This document shows, in pieces, positions 23,880-35,665 of a DNA stretch of 64,000 nucleotides. The stretch covers positions 3,026,501 to 3,090,500 of the forward strand of contig NC_092561.1 of NCBI RefSeq assembly GCF_037975245.1, given 5' to 3'. The position numbers were made by a program, and so were the translations under genes. Positions within the stretch are counted from its first letter, which is position 1; each line of letters opens with the position of its first letter. This DNA comes from Apostichopus japonicus. Taxonomy: Eukaryota > Echinodermata > Holothuroidea > Aspidochirotida > Stichopodidae. Under the pieces are notes generated by a model. The model had not been told where the DNA came from. It made no database searches and saw only the letters and a list, made by a program, of their open reading frames with translations.

Positions 23880-26385
23880 CCATGATATTGTCGGCCTGGG
23901 TCCTCCTTTGCTTTACACAATGAAACGGGCACACAGAGAAATAAACACAAGATAACTCAAGTTTTTGTGATTCACTCTCTAATTACCGTGTTACTTCAGA
24001 ATTATAAATGAAAAATAATAAACAGTAGTGATGCACATTTTAACCGAAAAAGTATATCTGAAGTCGAACGGAACTTAAAGTTATTTGTTTTAACAAGTGC
24101 ATTGAAACTATAATAGCTGACTACATGAATATAAAAGGAACGCAAACATAAGAAATACATCTCAAAATATATTGTTCTAATAGACTATGTAATGCTTCGC
24201 TGAAGATTATAACTAAGTTGAATTATACACGAAAAAGCCAACGCGAGGGCTATCAAGTTTACTGCTCAAACACAATCGACGTTCTTTGACACTCAATAGT
24301 GGCGAAAGAATATTTTCTGGAGGCTACAAAATTTGATGGATTGTAAATTTAATTTGCCAAATCCCTAAACTCCATCTAAAACTTTCACAAACGGCCTTCT
24401 CTGCATAACACGTATTCATTTGAGATTAAAAACAGGCAAATGTAATTTACCAAAAGGTAAAAATTTGACTTTTCAGTTTGTCACAAGAGTGAAGGGGATG
24501 GTAGAAACACACCCCCTGTAACTCCTGTACAATCCCATCCCCTTTGTGACAAAATGTCAACCAGTTTGGGTTTGTGATCATTCCCAAATGTCATTTCTTC
24601 GATCTCAAAATCATTAAACAAAGAAAATTAAAACAACTAAATTTACCTTATATCAATTCAAGGTAATGAAAGCGTAGTAATTAATACATGGAAAAGATTG
24701 TAGGCCTTTACTAATATTTCTCCTAATATTAGCTTTCTGCAAAGCAATATATGTACAACACGTACCAAGTATCGTGGCAGTTAAGGTCGTTCTGTTACGT
24801 GCACGAAAAAATCACGTAATACACACAACGTACTTCTTAACATTATTATCATTATACGAAAATTAAAAATATGGATTACAACTTAGCTGTTTTGAACGTT
24901 ATGTTAAAAGTTTTGGAACTTGTAACTTTTAATAAAAATCGAATTAAGAAATGTACATTTGTTTCATTTGATGAAAATATGATTACATGATCCCAGTACA
25001 ATATATAACATAATAATTATGATCAATAGTAAATATATACAGAAAATGAAAGTTATAGCCGTTTAGTCAAATGCAATATTTGATATAAAATGACGGAAAA
25101 GCCTAAAACACAGTAGCATAAGAGAACTGTCGGACAATCGAGAATCCAAACAGCTAACATCACAAGAGAACAACAAACCGACAGATAGATATAATGGATA
25201 TTTTGTTAAAAATGCTTTAACATCATCCGCCGATCTAAACTTTCTTTGACTTGTTTTACATAAAATGAAAATAGAAAATGGAGGTTTAGGGCCCGTGGTC
25301 AATAAGAAGGCCAGGAAATTTTGGGATAAAGAATGATTTGCGTTACATAATATACATGAGGAAATATGCACACTTCAAAGAGAGGGCCGGCGGGTTGCGT
25401 TCTCGGGCTCTCCCGCGCCCTGCCCTGGAAGCCCGTACACGTGATCTATACATGAATATTCTTTATGATAACGACTAATATGTCGGGTATATACATGATC
25501 CCAGTACAGTCCATTAGCATCATATTCAATTTATCGGTAGTAAATATATACAGAAAATGAACTAGTTTCCGTTTATTAATAACACAATATTTGAGAACGG
25601 TAGTAAATATATACAGAAAATGAACTAGTTTCCGTTTATTAATAACACAATATTTGAGAAAAATCTACGAAAAACCTTAAAACTGTTTTGAACAAATATG
25701 ATAAAAGTTTTGGAACGTGTAACTTTTAATATAAACTAAAATTGGAAAAATTGAATTAAATACGTAAATTTGTTAGTTGTTTCATTTGAGAAAAAAAATT
25801 GGTTATTTACATGATCCCAGTACAGTGCATTAGCATACTAATGAGTTTATCAGTAATTAATATATACAGAAAATGAAACAAATTTTATTTTGATTCAAAT
25901 TGAGGAACATTTACGGAATACCTTAAAATTCAGTAGCATAAGAGAACTGTGACGGACAATCGACACGACAACAGACGGATAGATAGATATAGTTTATACT
26001 TTTTTTTTAAAGAATGCTTTAATATTCATCAGCCGATTGACATTTTCTTGGACTTCTTGTAAATAAAATGCTAGCAATGGTCTCGGTTCGTGGTCAATGA
26101 GGGGGCCAGGAAAATATGTGATAAAGAAGAACGATTTGCGTTACAGAATATAGATGTGGAAATATGAAGACTTCATAAAGAGGGCCGGAAGTTCACGTTC
26201 CCGAGCCCTTCCGCACCCTAGAAGCCCGTAAACGTGATCTACACATTAACATTTTCTATGATTATGACTTGTAAATGCCAAATTTGATATTAACTCTGAA
26301 AATTGAATGAAATGAAGTTTTGTAGCGATAGATTCATAATTTTAGCTATAAACTTACACCATCCCCTCCCTGTATGTTTCACTCC
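23880..26385 (+). repeat. Dispersed repeat, segment B (copy 1), with internal tandem units
   Basis: This is similar in the same orientation to 56350-58030. Shared landmarks are TGAAGTNGAACGGAACTTAA, ACAAGTGCATT.GAAACTATA, CATGATCCC.GTACA, GGCCCGTGGT and AAACTTACACC.CCCCTCCC at the right end. The copy is longer than its partner because the unit that starts with CATGATCCCAGTACA and ends with an AAGCCCGTA-type GC-rich tail is repeated (starts near 24985, 25494 and 25808, the middle ones partial). No protein-coding content is recognised. Confidence 0.75.
25536..25661 (+). repeat. Exact 63-bp tandem duplication inside segment B
   Basis: The 63-bp unit starting GGTAGTAAATATATACAGAA at 25536 is repeated without visible change from 25599. 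Perfect identity inside an otherwise diverged repeat points to a recent event or an assembly artefact. Confidence 0.85.
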
Positions 26386-26744
26386 CAAACCATTATTATT
26401 GTTTGAGCATATTGTATGATTTAATTATCGTATTACTTGAAGCAGTGTATTTGTGATTCATCTCACTGTTGACATAGGGTAACTATTTATAATGTAGTTA
26501 ACAAAGTTTTGAAATATCTTTTGTCATTCAGTGATTTTTCTTGTCGTGATAAATGTATCGAAATCGAAAAAAAGAAAGAAAAATTAGCAGGTATCTTGAA
26601 AAGAATTTTCGTACGCAAAGAAGATACTGTGTTGTGCTGAAAGTTAACGGAATTTATGATGTGTATTCTTTATATCATAAACCTCCACAGTTTATCAAAA
26701 CTGAAATTTTGTGAGCCGTACAACAAGTTATTTCCAGCTGTAAT
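26386..26744. other. 3' flank of the VLIG gene
   Basis: AT-rich, with no gene seen. It lies between repeat B and the putative polyadenylation signal of the VLIG gene on the minus strand. Confidence 0.4.
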
Positions 26745-26750
26745 TTTATT
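26745..26750 (-). terminator. Putative polyadenylation signal of the VLIG gene
   Basis: A canonical AATAAA on the minus strand, about 215 bases after the TAA stop (26967-26965) and about 100 bases after the second in-frame stop (26850-26848). This placement is reasonable for a 3' UTR. It is based on the hexamer alone. Confidence 0.4.
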
Positions 26751-26964
26751 TATAATATGTACACTTTATGACTGAAGTAAATTAATAGCGTTCCCATCTT
26801 TTTATATTATATTTTACAGCTATGACTTCGTTTCTACTATGTATAGTTTATGACTGAACTACTTCGGATTCATCATCTGACGCGCTTTCAGATTCATCAT
26901 CCGAGGGACTATTAGAACTCGCAGAATCTGCTTCTGTGCTCTCCTCAGAATCTGAATCATCCTT

Positions 26965-29900
26965 TTAATCTGCAACAAGCTTCTGTTTGTCATTAGCGTC
27001 CTTAGTGTGTTGGTTTTGACTGGTTCTAATCTCCGTCTTTAATTGTTTATCATCGATTAAGCTTTGTAAAGCTTCTTCTTTTGTAATATTTAACCAGCTG
27101 TCAGGGAAATCTAAATCATAGTCCTCAGAGGAACGCTCCATCATATCTACAAACACCCATTGCCAGAATAGTTTACCAGGATCATTTGTAGAAGGAAGAA
27201 TTTCCCAGTCTGGGTAAAACCGTTTGTAATTTTTACAATGGAATTCTTTATCAGTTATCGTACACATTGTATAAGGAAGAAGGACGGATGAAGAGCAATC
27301 CTCTAATACCAGCCTATTAGTACCAGGGTATCTTTCTCCTGCCATGCCTCTAGGACGATGTAAATGAGAAGAATGTATTGTGTGACTTTTCAGAATATTA
27401 TCACAGAACATACCACACATTGGACAGGTTTTCTTACAAACATTCGATAGTCCTGCTGCTATTTTCAAGGATGAGCGGTTTAATTCAGGACAGTCGTATT
27501 CCTCCCATGGATCCCATTGACTTATTCGCTCTTTTAAATGACAAGAGACTTCCAGAGGACGAGGATTATCATAGATGTCGTATGTACGTCGCACTGACGA
27601 GTCTATATCAAATGTCTCTAACAGACGACCGATCCAGTCTTGATATGGGTCATTGCGATCTAAATTATTCTCCAATTTGGTCAGACCGTCGCGGACCGTT
27701 ACAAGTATTCTACCACATTCTTTCTTTTCTGTATCAGCACTGTCTGTTTGTAAGTACTCGCAGTAGCCATGAGACCATGCCATAATGTCACACATACTAT
27801 ACAATAAATCACCTCCCCAATGATGATCCATCATGTGTTGGCTCTCGTATTCTAAAACGTCCCAAGGTAAACTCAATCGTTTAGTCAGTTCACTGTAATC
27901 AAAATTCTTTACAAAATGTTCATATTTTTTCCTTAATTCACTTCTAATGTAGTAATAAAGGACCTCTGATAAGCTGTATTCCAAGTCACTTTGCATTACA
28001 AAACTACCAAACGTTTCTCTCACTATACCATTTTCCCGGTAGAAATAACTACTGTAATTATCATCACTAACCTCTGTATACTGAAAAACCTCAGTAAATG
28101 CCCTACCACATAAGTGCATAAGTCCTTTTGCAATTAAACTATTTGGTAGTTTTATGTCACCTGTCTTTTTCGAAAGATTTTTTAGTGTTTTTCGAAATAG
28201 CAATTGAAAAAAATTGCTATCAAAATGCTTTCTAGTTTGACCCTTGAGCTCATCTATCGATGATTCAATAGATTGTATCATGGTATTGATAGCTTCCTGT
28301 TTTTCTTTTTGAATTATTTCATTTTCCGGCGTTTCGCTTTTCCTTTCACTAGTGCTTTTATCTTCTTTGCGAGTAGTAACTCTATTTTTAATCCAAGCGT
28401 TGACCTGCTTATCGTTGATGTACTTTGAACAATCTGATAACTCGATGTGTTTCTCTATTCCTCCTTCCTTTGATAATAAATTATGAATGTCGCTCCCTAT
28501 AGCCATACCTCGTGTCATTCTTAACAACAACTTATCACATAACGTTTTAATATGAGACGGCGATATTAGGATTTCTGTGATACCACTCTCTTGTTTGATT
28601 TCTTTCGTCCATTTTTCCCACAATTCATCCAGTTCATGTTTATATCTGGGATGTAAATTGTGACGCCGTGAATAAATTAGGTATTCATCGAATCTAATTG
28701 CATGCGGCAATTCTTTAGTAACTGCCCTTGTACTTGCTACTTCTTTGACGTCAGTAATCATCCTCATCAACCATTTTGGTCCCAGATTTGGCAAATTATG
28801 TTCAAGTTTCTTAATCTCGTATTCTTCCGTTATCCTATGTTGTGCTTGTTGTCTTGCATCTTTCACTGCAATATGAACATCCTCCAGGAATCCTCGTTTA
28901 TGTCTAGAAATCATGCTCTTGCGAGGATGGTCTAAAACGTACTTTTCTACTAAATCTCTCAGTAGTTCGCTTTGCCTTTCAACTTCATCTTTTAAATCTA
29001 TTATCAATGACTCAACACTGTGACCTTTTTTTACTGCAGATTTGACATCGCAAAGGCAGTCATTAGATTTATCCATTATTGCTTGTCTCATTTGCACTAT
29101 CGATTGATTATAATAGAGGCAAAACTGATTGTAATCTACAGCTTTGACACTGTCCTTAAAATTAAAGACAAAGTTTTCCTCCTTAACGGCGCTCCATACA
29201 TCTCTCACGCGATCTGTGAATGTAGATAAGGTTAAATCTGGAGTGATTATTTTATTTCTGATATCTCGTAAAAGTCTTCGTTTTATTTTGATAACTTTCT
29301 CTCCATACATATGATTTGGGGGCGCCATTCCTCCGGTCCATAGGCTGGGCACGTACTGCATATCTTCGTCAAATTTTAAATCTACAACGTCTGAAAAATC
29401 CTTGTAACGACCCTCCAAGCCTTCTTCTTCTGCAGCAAACTTTGTCGCCTCATCAAGTGTTTCTTTAATCTTGTCCGTATTGCCTTTATTTCTGTCTGCT
29501 GCTGTTAGATCAGATACTCGTTGTTGAATTATTTTACATCTGCATTCTAAATCAACCTCTTTCATCCGCATCAGCGCATGCGCGGCTATTTGTAATATAT
29601 CGGCCACATCCGGACCGATGTTTTCACCACTTATGTTAAAAATCGTTACGTTAGCAATACTCAGTGCGAACGTGACCAGTTCATTATCAAACCTATGGTC
29701 ATCGTGGCCAATAGACTTTATTCCTTCAGTGTCAACGATAATGAAATACTTGAAACCCAACTCTTTTGCGAGGGTTTCTTCAATTTTCAGAAATCGAGCA
29801 AAGAGACCACGTGTACAACGTCCTGCGCGAACAGGAAACCGTAAACCAAACATATTGTTAAGGAGGGTGGATTTACCACTACTCTGAACACCAACCACAC

Positions 29901-32900
29901 TAATTACAAGAACCCTTGGATCGTGTAAATGTTCTGTCATTTTGTCAAGAACCGCGGTAATCCACGTTATTGGTACAAACCCAGTGTCACCATCCATCAA
30001 TTCAAATGGATGCATCTGTAAAGCTAAACTCATAGCTATCGACGGAAACAAAGGTATATCAGCCGTTTCCTTTGATAGGGCATGTTTGTCATAACTATCC
30101 ATGTATGCCTCGTACAGTTGACCCATCTCTCTTAGAAAATGTTCACTTCCTAAATTTTCACATCTGAACTTCTTCAATACAACAACGTTAGTGTTATCGT
30201 CAATGTTCTGGTTTGTCGAATGACACGCATCTATATTCTCACAACTTGTAACTGCTTCTTGTAGGTCTGACCTATTTACTTCTTCAGAGTCTTTGTTTTC
30301 TGCAGTAGAGATTAATCTCATAGTTTTGATTGTATCTTCACTTACTACTTCTTGTATCTTGTCATGAAGAAAACAAAATATGTACTGAGAACGAGCGAAG
30401 TTGTTTTCTGTGTCCTTTATACCATTGTAAAATATTTTCATCGTCTGTGAAAAGTGATTTTGAAGTTGTGTTTCTCTTTTGTTTTTCTTTCCTGTATTGG
30501 TCTTTTCTCTGTGTTTTTCAAAAGACCAATCTTCCCTAATATTATCTGAATCAAATCGAGTTCTATCTAATTGGACCCACTGCTGCCATGATTCTTGTAG
30601 CGGGAAACATTTCTTCTTGAATTCTAGACAGCTTTTGAACGGAATACTCTGGAATATATCATTGATAAGCTTCCTTGCATTTTGGTTCTCATTTTTCTCG
30701 TCATCAAAATCTATATCGCTGTCTGAAATTTTAGTCACATTTTCCAGTGTACCGTAAGCTTTACCTCGCTTGTAGCATCGACTTACAAATTTACATAATT
30801 TTTGTTCTAGGCAGTTTATTTGAGTTTCCCCTACAAGTATCGATTGACTATTTAACAGGGGTCTCATATCCGGGATATTCGTCTCTTTTCCAGTTACTTC
30901 GATGAACAGAGATTTAGTGGACGCGCTTTTAATATTTCTAACGTACTCTTCAGAATCTACCTTGTTTACTTCTGAAACAAATATTATGGTCAAGTCTGCT
31001 GTTTTGCAACAAAACTCTGTTTGGATCGGGAAAGCTCTACAATCGCCTCTTAAATTTAGAAATGTTGTTACATTCTTGATTGTTTCTTTCTCTGTGCCTT
31101 TCCGAGGAAGAAACCAAATGCTCTCAACAGTTCCTAGTGAATATTTTGGCTTCACTTTGTCACTTTCGCTATTTAAGAAAAAATGATGTAAATCATATCC
31201 TTGACACAAAGACAACATGCGATTAAGTATTTGTGACTTAGAGATATACACATCGCCAATTCGCAAAATGGCCACAGTAAACGTTGGGTGCGTTATAATG
31301 GATTTTTCTAGGGAGAATGGATCATCTTGTCCTTGCCATTTTTTGACGATTCTACGGCAAGCCCAACGAAGTATTTCAGGTTTCTTTTCTCTTACCCCTT
31401 GGAGGAGGAAAGGCACTGCCAACTGGCAGGCTGATAGTTTCTCTAAAATATCTTGTCTGAGAAAGTCATCAGAACAATGGAGAAGACTAAAAATGAAATC
31501 GCGCATACTGATATTTTCTGGAAGAAGATTCTGAGATAAAACAATCCTGTGGTCTAGTGAAGTGATTTTCTGCCAGAATGTGTGCATTAAACTGGTGTTA
31601 GTACTGCAATCACGTACAATAAGAAACTCTTGCAGAGTAAGTTTGTTATAATGTTTACCAACTAAACCGACGCATTCTAGTAAATCATCGAAGGTTTTTG
31701 GTAGGTCGTCTTCCTCTTCATCATTCGAAGATTCTGGTTCACTTGGAAAATCATGTTCGCTGTCATCTATATAGGCAATTGAAAAGAACGAAAAGTTATG
31801 AAACAATACTTTATATTCAAATCATGCAGGTTTACATAGATATCGGTTAGGCTCAAATCCAGTTCATTATCACGGAGTTAGAGCTGTTAATTTAAGCAGA
31901 AGCGAAACCAGGGAGAGAGAGAGGGGGAGGGGGTGGTTGCAACGTGTTTCGAACTTGATTTTTGTAATTAATAAATGAAAAACAGTCTACAGATCTCCTT
32001 TTGGGTCACTTGGTAAGGAGTTACCTGCATACACCTTCACCCACACGTACTATTAGGTAGTTGTAATTTATCTTTAATATGTAAAGAGATACGTTCCTAA
32101 TCCTCTCTTCTAAGCCTTTAATTAAATTGCTTTCAATTTTCAGCACACGCACGCAAAGTCGAATTAAGAATATTGGTAAACTTACGAAAATACTACTGCC
32201 ATTTCGCAATGTACGCCCTCTTCATGAAATTAAATTTTCTAAATCGGAAGGAGATATCCCTCCCGTTACAAACTTCCCCAGAACGGACGTCAGAAAACCA
32301 CATCCACCTATTACAATTCGTAACAGTCGTAGTGTCATCAATCTTTAATTCTCTGACTTTTAAGTTGAGAACAAACTTTGGCTTTCCCCCCTAGCACCAC
32401 AAAGAATAGCTTCGTCCCTGCAGCTTAGTATCCGTAAAATTAAAATGTCACGTAAACTGATAGTTCTCTTCAAATATTCAGTATGTGACGGCTTTCACTT
32501 TACGTTCTGTTTATAGTTTTGTGTTACGGCGGAGAGTGATATCCAATAATTGAAGCGTTTGGGATTTTATGAATGTATCGAGTTACCCCCCCCCCCACCC
32601 CGACTCGCATTACAATACCACCTTGAACTATTACCCGGGGTTTTATGAATTTCGAAGCGATATTTAATACGGTAATTAAGTCGGTTATATGAGGAAATAG
32701 CTTATTCTAGTCACTTTTGAAGTTAGTGATTCGAGGCAATTTTTCCGACAAAAAGATAATATGCTGAATATGTTTTCGTTACCTTTCCCGTATGCAAAAT
32801 TGCACACAATGTTAGCTGCATCGCGATTGCGGACCTTCATCAGAGCAGCTTCTAGCCATGACAGATCATTCTCTGTAAATAACCCGTTGTTTCCAATGTT

Positions 32901-33777
32901 TGCCAAAACTTTTGGTTGTACACCCGTGTCTTTGAACCTAAAATTCTTATCCTCATCTTTTGCTATATCCACTAATTTTTCCAGATCTTCTGTGCTAAGT
33001 TCAGCTTCAACTTCAGTTAGCATATTCAAATATCGAGAACCTGTAAACATTATGAATAAGAAAAACGTTCTATCAATTGCCAAATAGCTCAAAAGAGAGA
33101 TAAAATATGATTTACCAAATCCCGTTTTTAATTTATATATTCGGTATATATATATATATATATATATATTAATTTGTTAGTATTTTGATCGTAGAGTTGA
33201 TAATGACTCAATTTTGGCAAGGTCCGGTAGCTAAAGCCCTGGTTCCGCATATGTAAAGTCTATAACATCAGGGAATTATTCGGTGATCAAAAAATTATGT
33301 TCTTCATGGTTGATAGCTCGAGACTATTACTTTCAAAAGAAATGTCGTCATTTAACCTGGTTGACTTTAAAAAAATATATCATGAGTAGTGGATTTAGCT
33401 ATATAAATTTTTAAGCAGAAACCAATTTTCATAGAAAGAGATGATTCACTGGGTTTAGGAAACATTCTAGTATTAAAATATCCAATAACGTTAGAAGGCA
33501 AAATCGAATACTTTTTAGTGTAGTTAGTAAAGCAAACCGACTTCAACAAGCAGTGAGAATAACAAGTGAAAGGAGATTCATGACATGTGTTGGTCCGGGA
33601 CCTTAATACAGGTATAAAGAAAAGAAAGGAATACAAATCAGTGATTAAACCCTTAGCGGTAAACCACAATGCAATATGCATACGATTATAAATATGTTTC
33701 AATAACATACTGTTCTCTTCGTGAAACGTCTTTCGACGCTTCGCAGGTTGAATTCCACTCGGTTCTTCTGCATCCAT
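26965..33777 (-). CDS. DED-like domain fused to an interferon-induced very large GTPase (GVIN/VLIG family), three exons, 1708 aa
   Basis: Minus-strand exons 33777-33711, 33040-32783 and 31766-26965 join in phase 1 at both introns (donors GTATGT and GTAACG; acceptors TTTACAG and TATATAG). Residues 25-103 resemble a death effector domain. An acidic linker follows (SSNDEEEDDL), then the N-terminal region shared with vertebrate URGCP/VLIG proteins (LTLQEFLIV; FSLLHCSDDFLRQDILEKLS; WACRRIVKKW). The VLIG-type G domain has P-loop GVQSSGKS at 734-741, a switch threonine at about 760 and DTEG at 787-790. Where classical GTPases carry N/TKxD it has QQRVSDLTAADRNK. A long helical region leads to a C-terminal Cys/His cluster (CKKTCPMCGMFC...HSSHLHRPRGM, about 1550-1585). 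Vertebrate relatives are interferon-induced cytosolic or nuclear GTPases; here a role in immune or cell-death signalling is inference. A decayed copy lies 4.7 kb upstream in the same orientation. The stop precedes an in-frame acidic stretch. Confidence 0.87.
32783..33040 (-). CDS. VLIG gene exon 2: death-effector-like domain
   Basis: 258 bases bounded by an acceptor ending GTTTACAG and donor AAAG/GTAACG, phase 1 at both ends. It encodes RYLNMLTEVEAELSTEDLEKL, a variable middle, then GLFTENDLSWLEAALMKVRNRDAANIV. The spacing of leucines, the EDL after helix 1, the 'GLF.E.DL..LE..L' segment and the final RxRD match death effector domains. It could also be another death-fold member. A (TA)n microsatellite (33145-33169) sits in the intron just upstream. 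Confidence 0.65.
33711..33777 (-). CDS. VLIG gene exon 1: N-terminus
   Basis: The ATG at 33777-33775 (context AAGATGG) starts MDAEEPSGIQPAKRRKTF, 22 codons plus one base, and ends at a strong donor (A/GTATGT, intron from 33710). The one-base remainder plus GT of exon 2 makes a serine codon, keeping frame. The basic AKRRK run could be a nuclear-localisation signal. Short first exons are hard to prove without transcript data. Confidence 0.6.
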
Positions 33778-35200
33778 CTTCCCTTCACGGATTGTGTAGA
33801 TCACTCAAGTGTAGCATCAACTGCAGAGGGAAGATTGCTTCACGTTAGGACACGCTATTACACTACCAAACCCGACTATCAACACTACATAGTGTTAGTA
33901 CCTATGAACACGGCAGGGTCGCAAAAATAATCATTAATGTCTTTCAAATCGTAAAATATACATATATTGGTAGACACTTTCTACTAGTCATAAACGAACA
34001 ACAATACCCGCAAATTGTCTTAGATTAAACTGCGAGAGTAATTTATTTATTTAACAGTTATTTATGTAGATTTTGAGTAAACTAGTTACATGTTCAATAT
34101 TTCTTTTAATCGACTTCACAGTTTATATTAATTCACATACAATATTAATTCATTAATCTTACATAAGGCGTTGTGACGAACTGGCAAAGTTACAAATAAC
34201 CAATCATTGCACAACTTTTTGTTTACAGATGTAAGTCTGTTGATGTACAGCTCAAACAACTGAACAATAAAAAGGACGCATTATTCAGAGGCGCTCACAT
34301 TAGGAACAAACCAACATACCAATAGTTGTTTCCTTTTTTTAATGGGACTTTAATAATAAGCACTGTTTAGTAGTTTAACATCATACCCCGCAAAGTAGTT
34401 CTTGGTTGCACAGTATTACAAAAACAAAATGGCGATCTGAGGTCTCACGGTGTGGGATCAAAGTGCACTCTTTCTCTTTGTCCCGAAGTTTAATTACCAA
34501 AACGCAATTGTTAGTCTTTCAAAGGCTTCCATGTTTCGTTTCCTATGTTGCGATATATCCGTAACCTGACTTCACATTTAACGAAATTTTAATGGATCTT
34601 TTCTCGGTTTGATTAGAAGCCGTATCTTCCTTACAGTAATATCAACGGATCACTTTTAAACGATCGAAAGATATTGAAACTAAACACGATACTACCAGAA
34701 AAGAAAATCCAGCTAAACTCACCACGATATTATTAGACCTATGCGATGGATATTGATATTTCTTCGGTCGGATTTGGTAAGCAATACCTTATAAAACCAC
34801 CATTGGTTCGATAGTCATTAAGCATGCACACTTAAAATCACCCTATTGCAAAGGATATTGAACAGTCCATGAGTTGACCTACTTATGTGTGTGCAGTAAT
34901 ACATGTGTAAGCTGTTTTTCATACGTGAGTAGAATGTAGCTTGAATTTATCGTTCAAAGTTCATATTTACCCAGCGAAATTTCGCAATTTCAAAACGCCA
35001 GAGTAAACATAAACATCGACAAGGTTCATCAAATCGTATTTGTCACATTGCAAGGAACCAGCTATTAAATAGTTTAATGGATGAAAAAGTCTGTAAAAAT
35101 GGGTCTACTAACGACCAAATTGTATTTTATGGCCATCTCTACAAAACAGCGATTTTTTTTTTGACCTGCGTAATCAAAGCTGCAGCACTGATCATTCTTA
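33778..35200. other. 5' flank of the VLIG gene
   Basis: No coding feature seen. The region should hold the promoter of the minus-strand VLIG gene. I looked for tandem interferon-response (GAAANNGAAA), GAS and kappa-B motifs and found none that fit fully; CTTTCTCTTTG near 34470 and GTTTCGTTTCC near 34534 are only partial IRF-like matches. Confidence 0.35.
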
Positions 35201-35234
35201 CTAGGCTGACAATCAAAGGCAGCGAATCCTATTC

Positions 35235-35665
35235 AAAATGGTGTGCTTTGTTTTTGAAAAATCTACAAGGCAATGCGCCGACCCACACGTGGGTGAACTG
35301 TTGACTTGACGCTACGGTGGGAACATTCTTCACTCGTAAGCCCCATCACTGCACTAATTATGTGTAAATCAGAGGTTTATCATGATAGGGCATTTCATAT
35401 TTGTGCACCACGTCTATGGAACGCCCTGCCGGTACTTTCTCTTTTACTTCTGTCAGATTGTTGTAAGTCACAACTTAAAACTCATCTTTCATCAGGTAAT
35501 CTAATGACTGATCTAGTTTTTGGTCTTTAATTTGTTTATATTATTTTAAATATTTTTATTGGTTGATATTTCTTTCCTTTCTTGACTTTGAATATTTTAC
35601 TCTAATGTATCTAATATTTTTTAAATAAATAAATAATTATTAGTTATTGTTATTATTGTTAATTA
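35235..35665 (+). mobile_element. LINE 3' end, CR1/L2 type
   Basis: A broken frame carries FLKNLQGNAPTH near 35255. A second frame carries DRAFHICAPRLWNALP...SQLKTHL (about 35386-35494), the typical end of CR1/L2 LINE ORF2. It is followed by an AAATAAATAAATAATTATTA-type tail (about 35620-35665). The rest of the element is missing, and stops between the blocks show it is dead. Confidence 0.75.

Noticed and set aside
25063..25371. 102-codon minus-strand frame
   Set aside because: Falls inside dispersed repeat B and is not preserved in the other copy at 56350-58030.
27378..31534. Several plus-strand open frames opposite the VLIG gene
   Set aside because: Antisense shadows of a long conserved coding exon with no similarity of their own.
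33367..33710. Continuation of VLIG exon 1 frame beyond the donor
   Set aside because: The frame past GTATGT has no domain-like sequence, and the donor and downstream acceptor phases match the death-effector exon.
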